Origin: an uncultured Campylobacter sp.
Lineage (GTDB): Bacteria; Campylobacterota; Campylobacteria; Campylobacterales; Campylobacteraceae
Length of the DNA: 64,000 nucleotides
Direction of reading: 5' to 3'
NCBI RefSeq assembly: GCF_938017775.1
Contig: NZ_CALIIU010000009.1
Span: 55,843 to 119,842 of the forward strand
Below, in pieces: positions 34,504 through 42,504 of the stretch. Within the stretch, counting starts at the first letter, position 1. Each line of letters begins with the position of its first letter. The notes beneath the pieces were generated by a model that saw only the letters and a list, made by a program, of their open reading frames with translations, was not told the origin of the DNA and searched no databases. Both the position numbers and the translations under genes were made by a program.

Positions 34504-35508
34504 ATGGCAGTAAAAATCGCAATTAACGGCTTTGGAAGGATCGGTAGGTGCGCGGCTAGAATTGCGCTAAGCAGGGACGATGTAGAGCTTGTGGCGATCA
34601 ACGATACCGCTAAGCGCGAGCTTACGAGATACCTGCTTCAATACGACACGGTTCACGGCGAATTTCATAAAAAAGTAGAAATTCTAAGCGACGAATGCAT
34701 AGCCGTAGACGGCAAAAAGATCCGCGTCTATTCCACCAGAGAGCCTGCGGAGCTTGATTTTGCGGGCGATGGTGCAGAAGCTGTGCTTGAATGTACTGGT
34801 GCGTTTTTAACGAGCGAAAAATGCAAGCCGTTCATAGATAACGGTATCGGCGTAGTCGTAATGAGCGCACCTGCCAAGGACGATACGCCTACTTTCGTAA
34901 TCGGCGTTAATGAGGGCGCTTATGCAGGACAGCGCGTCATCTCAAATGCTAGCTGCACCACTAACGGTCTAGCTCCGATTGCAAAAATTCTAGACGATGA
35001 GCTTGGTATCGAAAAGGGTCTGATGACGACAATTCATGCTTATACGCATGGACAGAGTCTAGTCGATGTAAAAGCCAAGGACTTTCGCCGTTCACGCGCT
35101 GCGGCTCTTAATATCGCTCCGACCACGACGGGTGCGGCAAAAGCGATTAGTAAGGTACTTCCGCAGCTAAGCGGTAAGATGCACGGACAATCGGTGCGCG
35201 TGCCAGTGGCTAACGTTTCGATGGTTGATCTAACGGTGCTAACGCGTAAACAAACGAGTGCTGAGGAGCTAAATGAAATTTTCCGCCGCTATGCTGCTAA
35301 AGAGATGAAAGGAATTTTGCTCGTAGACGACGATAGCCGTGTCAGCAGCGATTTTTGTACTTCAGAATACTCCAGTATCGTAGCTAGCGACTGCACGCAG
35401 GTAATTGACAGCAATCTGATAAAAGTGATGAGCTGGTATGACAACGAGTGGGGATATAGTGAGCGCCTCATCGATTTAGCCCTATATGCGGCAAAAAGAA
35501 GGAAATAA
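34504..35508 (+). CDS. gap: Glyceraldehyde-3-phosphate dehydrogenase
   Basis: 334 aa, NAD(P)-dependent interconversion of glyceraldehyde-3-phosphate and 1,3-bisphosphoglycerate. Rossmann motif INGFGRIGR (7-15), catalytic C151 in NASCTTNGLAP and H178 in TTIHAYT, and the C-terminal WYDNEWGYS. The usual SCTTNC reads SCTTNG here, a tolerated change. AAGGAG precedes ATG 34504. It heads the gap-pgk-tpiA operon, used mainly for gluconeogenesis in Campylobacter, which lacks phosphofructokinase in most species. Confidence 0.96.
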   Translation: MAVKIAINGFGRIGRCAARIALSRDDVELVAINDTAKRELTRYLLQYDTVHGEFHKKVEILSDECIAVDGKKIRVYSTREPAELDFAGDGAEAVLECTGAFLTSEKCKPFIDNGIGVVVMSAPAKDDTPTFVIGVNEGAYAGQRVISNASCTTNGLAPIAKILDDELGIEKGLMTTIHAYTHGQSLVDVKAKDFRRSRAAALNIAPTTTGAAKAISKVLPQLSGKMHGQSVRVPVANVSMVDLTVLTRKQTSAEELNEIFRRYAAKEMKGILLVDDDSRVSSDFCTSEYSSIVASDCTQVIDSNLIKVMSWYDNEWGYSERLIDLALYAAKRRK

Positions 35509-35509
35509 G

Positions 35510-36721
35510 ATGGGCGAAATTCTTTCGATTAAAGATTTGAAATTTAAAGACGGCGCGCGCGTTTTTATCAGGTGCGATTTTAACGTGCCGATGGATGAGT
35601 TTTGCAATATTACGGACGATCGTCGCATTCGTTCGTCTATCCCTACGATTAAATATTGCTTAGACGAGGGCTGCGCGGTAATTTTAGCCAGTCATTTAGG
35701 GCGCCCGAAAAACGGATACGAAGAAAGACTTAGCCTAAAGCCTGTGGTAAAGAGACTATCTAGGCTTTTGGAGCGCGAGATAAAATTTGTCTCCGACGTC
35801 GCGGGCGAGGAGGCAGGCGCTGCGGTAAATTCGCTTAAAAAGGGCGAAGTGCTTCTACTAGATAATCTGCGCTTCGAAAAGGGCGAGAGCAAAAACGACG
35901 AAGCACTAGCTAAGAGGCTCGCAAGCTACGCGGAATTTTATATCAACGATGCTTTTGGCGTATGCCACCGCGCGCATGCTTCGGTAGAGGCGATTACGAA
36001 ATTCTACGATGAGGCGCATAAGGCGGCGGGATTTTTATTGCTAAAAGAGATAAAATTTGCCAAAGACCTTATTAAAGATCCTGCGCGTCCTTTTGTAGCC
36101 GTAACTGGTGGCAGCAAAGTAAGCGGCAAGCTTCAGGCGCTTAAAAATTTACTTCCTAAAGTCGATAAGCTCATCATCGGAGGCGGCATGGCGTTTACGT
36201 TTTTAAAAGCCGTCGGATATGACATCGGCAAATCTTTGCTCGAAGAGGATCTAATCGAGGAAGCAAAAAATATTCTCCGCAATGCTCGCGAGCTTGGGGT
36301 TAAAATTTATATCCCCGTCGATGCCGTCGCAGCTCCGCAATGCTCGCAAGATGCCGTTACAAAAAAGGTTACCGTTCAAGAAATTCCAAGCGATTGGATG
36401 GGGCTAGATATCGGACCTGCAACCGTAGCGCTTTTTAAAGAAGCCCTAGACGATGCACAAACGATCTGGTGGAACGGACCGATGGGGGTTTTTGAGATCG
36501 ATAAATTCGCTCGCGGCAGCCTGCATATATCGCACGCGATCGCAGATAGCGACGCCACGACCGTAGTGGGCGGCGGCGATACTGCAGATGTCGTCGAACG
36601 CGCGGGCAACGCCGATGATATGACTTTTATTTCTACCGGAGGCGGTGCGAGCTTAGAACTCATCGAAGGCAAGGAGCTGCCGGGCGTGCGAGTGCTTACT
36701 GCTAAAACGGAGCTGCGATGA
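35510..36721 (+). CDS. pgk: Phosphoglycerate kinase
   Basis: 403 aa; transfers phosphate between 1,3-bisphosphoglycerate and ADP. Landmarks: FIRCDFNVPMDE near the N-terminus, the ASHLGRPK substrate loop, YINDAFGVCHRAHAS, VTGGSKVSGK, and the C-terminal GGGDTADVVE and STGGGASLEL nucleotide loops. I moved the start to ATG 35510, two bases after the gap stop, because AAGAAGGA at the end of gap serves as ribosome-binding site; the longer frame from 35486 runs inside gap. tpiA overlaps its stop. Confidence 0.96.
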   Translation: MGEILSIKDLKFKDGARVFIRCDFNVPMDEFCNITDDRRIRSSIPTIKYCLDEGCAVILASHLGRPKNGYEERLSLKPVVKRLSRLLEREIKFVSDVAGEEAGAAVNSLKKGEVLLLDNLRFEKGESKNDEALAKRLASYAEFYINDAFGVCHRAHASVEAITKFYDEAHKAAGFLLLKEIKFAKDLIKDPARPFVAVTGGSKVSGKLQALKNLLPKVDKLIIGGGMAFTFLKAVGYDIGKSLLEEDLIEEAKNILRNARELGVKIYIPVDAVAAPQCSQDAVTKKVTVQEIPSDWMGLDIGPATVALFKEALDDAQTIWWNGPMGVFEIDKFARGSLHISHAIADSDATTVVGGGDTADVVERAGNADDMTFISTGGGASLELIEGKELPGVRVLTAKTELR

Positions 36722-37413
36722 TACTAGCGGCGAATCTTAAATGCAACCATACCCGCGCTAGCTTTGAGCGATACGCCAAAGCTTTAGATGAAAGCTTAGC
36801 GGGCGGAATTTCGCGCGAGAATGAAATTTTGGTTTTCCCTCCTGCTAGCGCATTTTGCGCGAAGGTAAAAAATTTCACCCAAGGCGCGCAAAATTTCTAT
36901 CCTGCCGCGCACGGCAGCTTTACGGGCGAGATCGGCGGCGATATGCTGGCGGAATTTGACGTCAAAACCGTTCTTATCGGTCACAGCGAGCGGCGCGCCA
37001 TTTTGGGCGAGAGCGCGGAGCTGATAAGAGAGAAATTCAGTTTTGCCGCAGCGCAGGGCTGGCGCATCGTTTTTTGCGTCGGCGAGGACGAGGCGGCATT
37101 CGCGCAAGATCGCAGCGAGGAGTTTGTAGCGACACAGCTTGAGGGTATCGATCTGAAATATCCGAGCTTAGTACTAGCCTACGAGCCCGTCTGGGCGATC
37201 GGCACGGGCAGAAGCGCGCAGCGTGAGCAGATCGAAAGAATGCTGAAGCTCTTGCGCACCAAAAGCTCAGCACCTCTACTTTACGGAGGCAGCGTGAATG
37301 CTGAAAATATCGCAAAAATTTGCGCGATAAAAGGTTGCGATGGGGTGCTAGTGGGTACGGCGAGCTGGGACGCTTCTGGTTTCTTGGAGCTTATTAGCGC
37401 ATCATCTCGCTGA
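36718..37413 (+). CDS. tpiA: Triosephosphate isomerase
   Basis: 231 aa, slightly short as usual for epsilonproteobacteria; converts dihydroxyacetone phosphate and glyceraldehyde-3-phosphate. Catalytic residues are N6-x-K8 (AANLKCN), H89 in IGHSERR and E156 in AYEPVWAIGTG. Its ATG overlaps the pgk stop (ATGA), so translation is coupled. The stop codon is followed immediately by the palindromic element that fills the space to fabI. Confidence 0.95.
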   Translation: MILAANLKCNHTRASFERYAKALDESLAGGISRENEILVFPPASAFCAKVKNFTQGAQNFYPAAHGSFTGEIGGDMLAEFDVKTVLIGHSERRAILGESAELIREKFSFAAAQGWRIVFCVGEDEAAFAQDRSEEFVATQLEGIDLKYPSLVLAYEPVWAIGTGRSAQREQIERMLKLLRTKSSAPLLYGGSVNAENIAKICAIKGCDGVLVGTASWDASGFLELISASSR

Positions 37414-37687
37414 CGTCTTTAAATGATTTCGTAAATTTCGCCCTGCGACAGGCTACATGCCTAGTCTTGGGACGAAATTTACTTCAAAACATTTAAATCC
37501 GCCTAGCGATATTTCCGCTTGTCGATTTATGTTTAGAATTTGACGTTTTGTTAAATTTGAATTGCAAAATTTTTAAGTCAAATTGCGAAAGATTTTGAGA
37601 TGGATTTGAATGTTGTTGCAGATTTTGCGACCAAGACTAGGCATGTAGCCTGTCGCAGGGAGCAAAATCAAAACTCATTCAAAGGCG
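37414..37687. repeat. Large imperfect palindrome with a perfect 30-bp core, between tpiA and fabI
   Basis: Left arm 37414-37500, right arm 37602-37687, spacer 101 bp. The cores 37441-37470 (CCCTGCGACAGG...AGTCTTGG) and 37631-37660 are exact reverse complements of each other over 30 bp. Flanking the cores, similarity continues at a lower level to both ends: outer ends CGTCTTTAAATG against CATTCAAAGGCG, inner ends ACATTTAAATCC against GGATTTGAATGT. It fits exactly between the tpiA stop and the fabI leader. No transposase is present. In one reading phase each arm encodes KTRHVACRR. Confidence 0.9.
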
Positions 37688-37720
37688 CTTAAAAGCCAAG
37701 CAAAATAGAAAGGAGAAATA

Positions 37721-38527
37721 ATGATTTTAAAAGGCAAAAAAGGCCTCATCGTCGGCGTCGCTAACGCCAAATCCATCGCTTACGGCATCGCCGAAGCTTG
37801 TCACGCCCAGGGTGCGCAAATGGCGTTTACTTACCTGAACGACGCGCTAAAAAAACGCGTAGAGCCGATCGCGGAGGAGTTTGGGAGCAAATTCGTCTAT
37901 GAGCTTGACGTAAACAACCCAGCTCACTTGGACGGTCTTGCGGATCGCATCAAAACAGACCTTGGCGAGATTGATTTCGTCGTGCATGCGGTGGCCTATG
38001 CGCCGAAAGAAGCATTAGAAGGCGAGTTCGTCAACACGAGCAAAGAAGCCTTTGATATTGCGATGGGCACGAGCGTGTATTCGCTACTAAGCCTCACGCG
38101 CGCGGTGCTACCGGTGCTAAAAGAGGGCGGCTCGGTGCTCACGCTAACCTACCTCGGAGGACCTAAATTCGTGCCTCACTACAACGTAATGGGTGTCGCA
38201 AAAGCAGCTCTTGAAAGCTCCGTGCGCTATCTCGCTCACGATCTTGGCGCGCGCGGTATCCGCGTAAACGCTATCAGCGCTGGCCCGATCAAAACGCTTG
38301 CCGCAAGCGGAATAGGAGATTTTAGGATGATTTTACGCTACAACGAGATCAACGCGCCGCTAAAACGCAACGTCACGACGCAAGACGTCGGCAAAAGCGC
38401 GATGTATCTACTCAGCGACCTTGCTAGCGGCGTGACAGGCGAAGTTCACTACGTCGACTGCGGCTACAACATCATGGGCATGGGCGACGTGGCGACCGAC
38501 GCCGATGGTAAGACGATCCTTGTGTAG
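37721..38527 (+). CDS. fabI: Enoyl-[acyl-carrier-protein] reductase (NADH) FabI
   Basis: 268 aa SDR enzyme doing the last step of each fatty-acid elongation cycle; target of triclosan. Cofactor motif GVANAKSIAYG (12-22), active-site Y144, Y154 and K161 in the FabI pattern Y-x6-K (HYNVMGVAK), and AISAGPIKTLAASGI. AAAGGAG precedes ATG 37721. In C. jejuni fabI also follows tpiA; here the palindromic element separates them and may change their co-transcription. Confidence 0.96.
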   Translation: MILKGKKGLIVGVANAKSIAYGIAEACHAQGAQMAFTYLNDALKKRVEPIAEEFGSKFVYELDVNNPAHLDGLADRIKTDLGEIDFVVHAVAYAPKEALEGEFVNTSKEAFDIAMGTSVYSLLSLTRAVLPVLKEGGSVLTLTYLGGPKFVPHYNVMGVAKAALESSVRYLAHDLGARGIRVNAISAGPIKTLAASGIGDFRMILRYNEINAPLKRNVTTQDVGKSAMYLLSDLASGVTGEVHYVDCGYNIMGMGDVATDADGKTILV

Positions 38528-38571
38528 GATGCGGCTAAGGCCGAATAAGCGGCGTGCAAAAAGGGCAAAAT

Positions 38572-38916
38572 TTGACGCGCACAGTTTTTTACGACGATAG
38601 TCATAGACGGATAGCCGAGGGCGGCGTAGAAGGCATCGCCGCCGTTTTGCGAGGTGATGACGAGGCCGAGAAAGCCTCGCTTTTGTTGTGTCTAGATTAT
38701 TACCTTGATCCATATTATGGCTGCACGCTGGCGCATGAGAGTAAAATTTTCATCCTTTTACAGGAGCTGCTTTTAACCGAGCGCTCGCAAGCTATCAGAG
38801 ACGACATTTTGCAGCTTCTGAGCGATTACTGCGGCGATTTTAGCGTGCTGCGAAGCAGGATTTCCGAGGCGTCCGGCGAGCTTTTGCCGGGTATCAAGCG
38901 CTTGATCGAAGGATAA
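38572..38916 (+). CDS. Hypothetical protein, 114 aa, helical
   Basis: Soluble, acidic, mostly helical protein; segments such as IAAVLRGDDEAEKASLLLCL and IRDDILQLLSDYCGD suggest two HEAT-like helix pairs. No family recognised; a HEAT-like immunity-type protein is one possibility but only by shape. TTG 38572 is preferred because AAGGG lies 6 bp before it; GTG 38554 in the same frame has no site. It starts 45 bp after fabI on the same strand. Confidence 0.55.
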   Translation: MTRTVFYDDSHRRIAEGGVEGIAAVLRGDDEAEKASLLLCLDYYLDPYYGCTLAHESKIFILLQELLLTERSQAIRDDILQLLSDYCGDFSVLRSRISEASGELLPGIKRLIEG

Positions 38917-39014
38917 ATTTAACGATCGGCACGCTTTTGCGCGCGGTAATTGCGTCGCGGCGAGCGGTAGCGAAATTGGCCGCGCCTCCGCATACACCCC
39001 TTTTTGCCACGAAA

Positions 39015-39173
39015 ATGCGGCAGCGTAAAATTTTAAGATTGAAAGCGGCGATGAGAACCTTGGATGAGCGAGGAGATCGATTAGCGCGCGTACATAAAAA
39101 CGGCATGGAGATAGAGGATTATTTAAGAGCCGTTTTTGAAAAAAGCGGTAAAAACCGCCAGAAAGGAGCTTAA
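39015..39173 (+). CDS. Possible small basic protein, 52 aa
   Basis: Reads MRQRKILRLKAAMRTLDERG and ends EIEDYLRAVFEKSGKNRQKGA. Its stop overlaps the ATG of the exonuclease gene (TAATG), which argues for a real, coupled gene. The start is uncertain: ATG 39015, ATG 39051 or an upstream TTG, none with a good ribosome-binding site. No family recognised. Confidence 0.35.
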   Translation: MRQRKILRLKAAMRTLDERGDRLARVHKNGMEIEDYLRAVFEKSGKNRQKGA

Positions 39174-40537
39174 TGAAAAAGGATTATATCTGCGTATTCG
39201 ACTGCGAGACGATCCCAGACGTAGCGGCGCTGGTGCGGGTGCTGGATGAGGACGCGATCGCGGACTGCTTCGAGCCTTTCGATAAAAAAAGCTTCGCAAA
39301 GCTTCTTGACGCGCAGCTCTCGCAAAAGATCGGCGGCGAGAAGCAAAGCCCGTCTTTAAATTTTGCTGTAAATTCGGCGGAGCAGAATTCTAAAATTGTA
39401 AATTCCGAGCAAAATTCCGCGTTTCAAAATTTTACGCAGCAAGACGCTGTGCTTCAAAGCTTTGCGAGCGAAAATTCCGCTGAAAACCCCGCGCAGGGAA
39501 ATTTTACGAGCGAAAATTCTATGTCGCAAAATACGGCGCCCAAAAATTCCGCGTCGCTAAATTTAACCTACGACGATACCGCGCCTCAAAGCTCCGCAAC
39601 ACAGGGCGCCGCGACGGAAAATTCTACGCCCCGAAGCCCTGCGCCTCAGAATTTTGCAGTGGAAAGCTCTACGCCTCAAAGCTCCGCATCCCAAAGCTCA
39701 AAGAGCGAAAATCTCGCTTTAAATTCCGCGCAAGATCTCGCGTTAAACGCGCTAAATTTTAAAATTTACGGCGAGCAGCCGATCTTTAACGCGGATAAAA
39801 GCAAAATTTTAAACCACAAATTGCTCTCGCTTAGGGCGATGGAGATTTTCAAAGAAAAAACCGGCAGCGAATTCCTGCCCGTCTGCTTCCACCGCGTCGT
39901 TAGTATTAGCGCCGTGATGGCGGACGGATTCGGCAGATTTTTGCGCGTCTCGACGCTTGATGGCGAGAACGAGCGCGATAAAATCGCAAAATTCCTAGCC
40001 TTCATCGAGGATTTTAATCCGCGGCTCGTGAGCTTCAACGGGCGCGGGTTCGATCTGCCGATGATTATGGCGCGCGCGATGCGCTATGATCTAAGCGCCG
40101 CGGCGTATTTTGAGACGAACGATCGCGATAACAACAAGAGCAAATGGGAGAACTACCGCAGCCGCTACGACGGGCGGTTCCATCTGGATCTGCTCGATCA
40201 CATCAGTGATTTTGGCGCCGTTCGCGGGCTCAAGCTCGATCATATCTGCGCCAGCGTGGGCCTTCCCGGCAAATACGACGTGCACGGCGATCAGGTCCTA
40301 CAGCTGTATTACGGCGGCGAGCAGGCCAAGATCGACGAGTACTGCAGATCCGATGTGCTCAACACCTACTGGCTGTTTTTAAAATACGAGCTTTTGCGCG
40401 GCAAGATCACCAAGGACGATTATCTAAATTATATCGCGGTGATGGGCGAATTTTTGCAAAAAGAGTGCGCGGGCATGAGCTATACGCCCGTTTTTTGCAA
40501 CTTTATAGAAAGGGAGCTAGCGGCATATGCGAAGTGA
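39173..40537 (+). CDS. Predicted 3'-5' exonuclease (PolB exonuclease-like) with Asn/Ser-rich insert
   Basis: 454 aa. DEDD-type exonuclease of the family related to the proofreading domain of DNA polymerase B: FDCETIPD (D10, E12) near the N-terminus, FNGRGFDLPM in the middle and YCRSDVLNTYWLF near the end. The domain is split by an insert of about 140 residues (57-200) made of short Asn/Ser/Gln/Thr/Ala units such as QNSAFQNFTQQD and SENSAENPAQ, so the protein is far longer than the usual size of about 270. Likely cytoplasmic DNA or RNA processing. AAAGGAG precedes the ATG. The exported ligase gene overlaps its end by 11 bp. Confidence 0.85.
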   Translation: MKKDYICVFDCETIPDVAALVRVLDEDAIADCFEPFDKKSFAKLLDAQLSQKIGGEKQSPSLNFAVNSAEQNSKIVNSEQNSAFQNFTQQDAVLQSFASENSAENPAQGNFTSENSMSQNTAPKNSASLNLTYDDTAPQSSATQGAATENSTPRSPAPQNFAVESSTPQSSASQSSKSENLALNSAQDLALNALNFKIYGEQPIFNADKSKILNHKLLSLRAMEIFKEKTGSEFLPVCFHRVVSISAVMADGFGRFLRVSTLDGENERDKIAKFLAFIEDFNPRLVSFNGRGFDLPMIMARAMRYDLSAAAYFETNDRDNNKSKWENYRSRYDGRFHLDLLDHISDFGAVRGLKLDHICASVGLPGKYDVHGDQVLQLYYGGEQAKIDEYCRSDVLNTYWLFLKYELLRGKITKDDYLNYIAVMGEFLQKECAGMSYTPVFCNFIERELAAYAK

Positions 40538-41381
40538 AATTTTTAAAATTTTAAAAGGCGCGGTTTTGGGTGCGCTATTTTTGGCCTGCGGCGCGGTCGC
40601 GGATGAGGCTAAATTTAAACCGATGCTGCTTAAAGAGTACGTTCCCGGCATGAATATCACCGGCTGGGTGATCAGCGAGAAGCTAGACGGCGTGCGCGCG
40701 ATCTGGGACGGCAAAAATCTGCGCTCCAGACGCGGTAAGATCATAAACGCTCCCGAGGGCTGGAGCGCGGGCTTTCCGCCGTTTTTCGTGGACGGCGAGC
40801 TATACACGGCGCGCGGGGAGTTTGAGCAGCTCGTCTCGATCGTCTCTTCTAGCGTGCCAGATGAGCGCTGGAGCAGGGTGAAATTTTACGCGTTTGACCT
40901 GCCGAAGGAGCAGAAAAACCTTAGCGCGAAGATGGAAATTTTAAGAAATTTTATCGGCTCAAGCGGCGCGCAAAATTTACTCATCGTGCAGCAAACCCCT
41001 GTAAGCACGCACGCCGACGTGCAGGCGTATTTCGATCGCGTCATCGCCTCTGGCGGCGAAGGCGTCGTGCTGCGCGATCCAAACGCGCTTTATGAAAGCG
41101 GCCGCAGCGATAAAATTTTAAAATACAAAAAGACGCACGATAGCGAGTGCAAGGTCGTAAAAATCAACCCGGGCTACGGCAAAAATGAGGGCAAGATGGG
41201 CTCGCTTAGCTGCGTGGATCTACGTAGCGGAGCGAAATTTAAAGTAGGCACGGGCTTTAGCGACGAAATGCGGGCAAATCCGCCTAAAGTAGGCACTATC
41301 ATCACCTATCAATACCAAAACCTAACCCGCGAGAAAAAGCCGCGCTTCCCCGTATTTTTGCGCGTGCGACCAGCGATTTAA
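40527..41381 (+). CDS. Exported ATP-dependent DNA ligase
   Basis: 284 aa. A signal peptide (ILKGAVLGALFLACGAVADE) precedes a compact ATP-dependent DNA ligase: adenylated lysine K52 in the KxDG motif EKLDGVRAIW, FFVDGELY, GGEGVVLRDP, LKYKKTHDSECKV, and an OB-fold end. Such minimal ligases with export signals occur in several epsilonproteobacteria and in Neisseria/Haemophilus and may act on incoming DNA in the periplasm. It overlaps the exonuclease gene, which suggests a shared nucleic-acid role. A promoter box for the pgl locus lies 11 bp after the stop. Confidence 0.85.
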   Translation: MRSEIFKILKGAVLGALFLACGAVADEAKFKPMLLKEYVPGMNITGWVISEKLDGVRAIWDGKNLRSRRGKIINAPEGWSAGFPPFFVDGELYTARGEFEQLVSIVSSSVPDERWSRVKFYAFDLPKEQKNLSAKMEILRNFIGSSGAQNLLIVQQTPVSTHADVQAYFDRVIASGGEGVVLRDPNALYESGRSDKILKYKKTHDSECKVVKINPGYGKNEGKMGSLSCVDLRSGAKFKVGTGFSDEMRANPPKVGTIITYQYQNLTREKKPRFPVFLRVRPAI

Positions 41382-41391
41382 TCTAAGGGGC

Positions 41392-41397
41392 TATAAT
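41392..41397 (+). promoter_or_regulatory. -10 box at the head of the pgl locus
   Basis: Perfect TATAAT (context GGCTATAATCGCG), 37 bp before the gne/galE ATG and just after the ligase stop. The only clear promoter ahead of the run of pgl genes up to 50106. Confidence 0.6.
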
Positions 41398-41433
41398 CGC
41401 GTATTTTGATAAATTTGATCCGAAGGAGAATAG

Positions 41434-42423
41434 ATGAAAATTTTAATCACAGGCGGCGCGGGATACATCGGTAGCCACGTTGCAAAGGCGCTTTTAGAAG
41501 CAAACCGCCACGACGTCGTCATACTGGATAATCTTTGCAAAGGCTCGATGCGAGCGATCGAGGCACTTCGCAAGATAGGCGAGTTTGAGTTCGTGCAAGA
41601 GAGCCTAGAAAACACCCCTGCAATCGAGAAGCTTTTTAAACGCGAGAAATTCGACGCGATCATTCACTTTGCGGCGTTTATCGAGGTTTTTGAAAGCACG
41701 CAAAATCCGCTAAAATACTATCTAAACAACACCGCCAACGCGATGAATTTGATCGCGCTTGCGAACAAATACGGCGTGAAAGACTTTATCTTTAGCTCCA
41801 CGGCAGCGACCTACGGCGAGCCGGACACCCCGCAAGTAAGCGAGGAAACTCCGCAAAATCCGATCAATCCGTACGGCAGAAGCAAGCTGATGGTCGAGTG
41901 GGTGCTAAAAGACACGGCAGCGGCAAATCCAAATTTTAAATATGGAATTTTGCGCTACTTCAACGTTGCAGGTGCGGCTAGCGACGGCACGATCGGGCAA
42001 AACTACCCGAACGCGACGCATCTAATTAAGGTAGCAACCCAAACTATCGTCGGCAAGCGCGATAAGATGAGCATTTTCGGCGATGATTACGACACCAAGG
42101 ACGGCACCTGCATACGCGACTACATCCACGTAGAAGACCTCGCAAGCGCGCATCTGGCGGTACTTGATTATCTGCAAAGCGGTGATAGCGCGGTCTTTAA
42201 CGTAGGCTACGGCACGGGCTTTAGCGTAAAAGAGGTCGTCAATGAAGCCAAAAAAGTAAGCGGCGTGGATTTTAAAGTAGAGATCGCTCCGCGCAGAGCG
42301 GGCGATCCTGCCTGCCTCATCTCAAATGCGGATAAAATTCGCACCAAAACTTCGTGGCATCCCGAGCACGAGAGCCTGGATGAGATCATCCTAAGCGCGC
42401 TTAATTGGGAAAAGAAGCTCTAG
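41434..42423 (+). CDS. galE: UDP-hexose/UDP-N-acetylhexosamine 4-epimerase (GalE/Gne)
   Basis: 329-aa extended-SDR epimerase. NAD motif TGGAGYIGSH (6-15), SSTAATYG and catalytic Y147-x3-K151 (YGRSK). In C. jejuni the gene at this place, gne, makes UDP-GalNAc for the N-glycan, the heptasaccharide and LOS; the position here at the head of the pgl genes suggests the same role, but specificity for Glc/Gal versus GlcNAc/GalNAc cannot be read from sequence. AAGGAG precedes ATG 41434 and a TATAAT box lies upstream. Confidence 0.93.
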   Translation: MKILITGGAGYIGSHVAKALLEANRHDVVILDNLCKGSMRAIEALRKIGEFEFVQESLENTPAIEKLFKREKFDAIIHFAAFIEVFESTQNPLKYYLNNTANAMNLIALANKYGVKDFIFSSTAATYGEPDTPQVSEETPQNPINPYGRSKLMVEWVLKDTAAANPNFKYGILRYFNVAGAASDGTIGQNYPNATHLIKVATQTIVGKRDKMSIFGDDYDTKDGTCIRDYIHVEDLASAHLAVLDYLQSGDSAVFNVGYGTGFSVKEVVNEAKKVSGVDFKVEIAPRRAGDPACLISNADKIRTKTSWHPEHESLDEIILSALNWEKKL

Positions 42424-42504
42424 GTTCTAGCGTGAAAGTGCGATTTGAAATTTTAAAATTTTACTCCGCCGCGTTTAATAGCGGCGAGCAAAAGGAAGCC
42501 TTGT

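Noticed and set aside
37414..37687. Intrinsic terminator for tpiA
   Set aside because: The arms are too far apart (101-bp spacer) and no T-run follows; a structural or mobile-element reading fits better.
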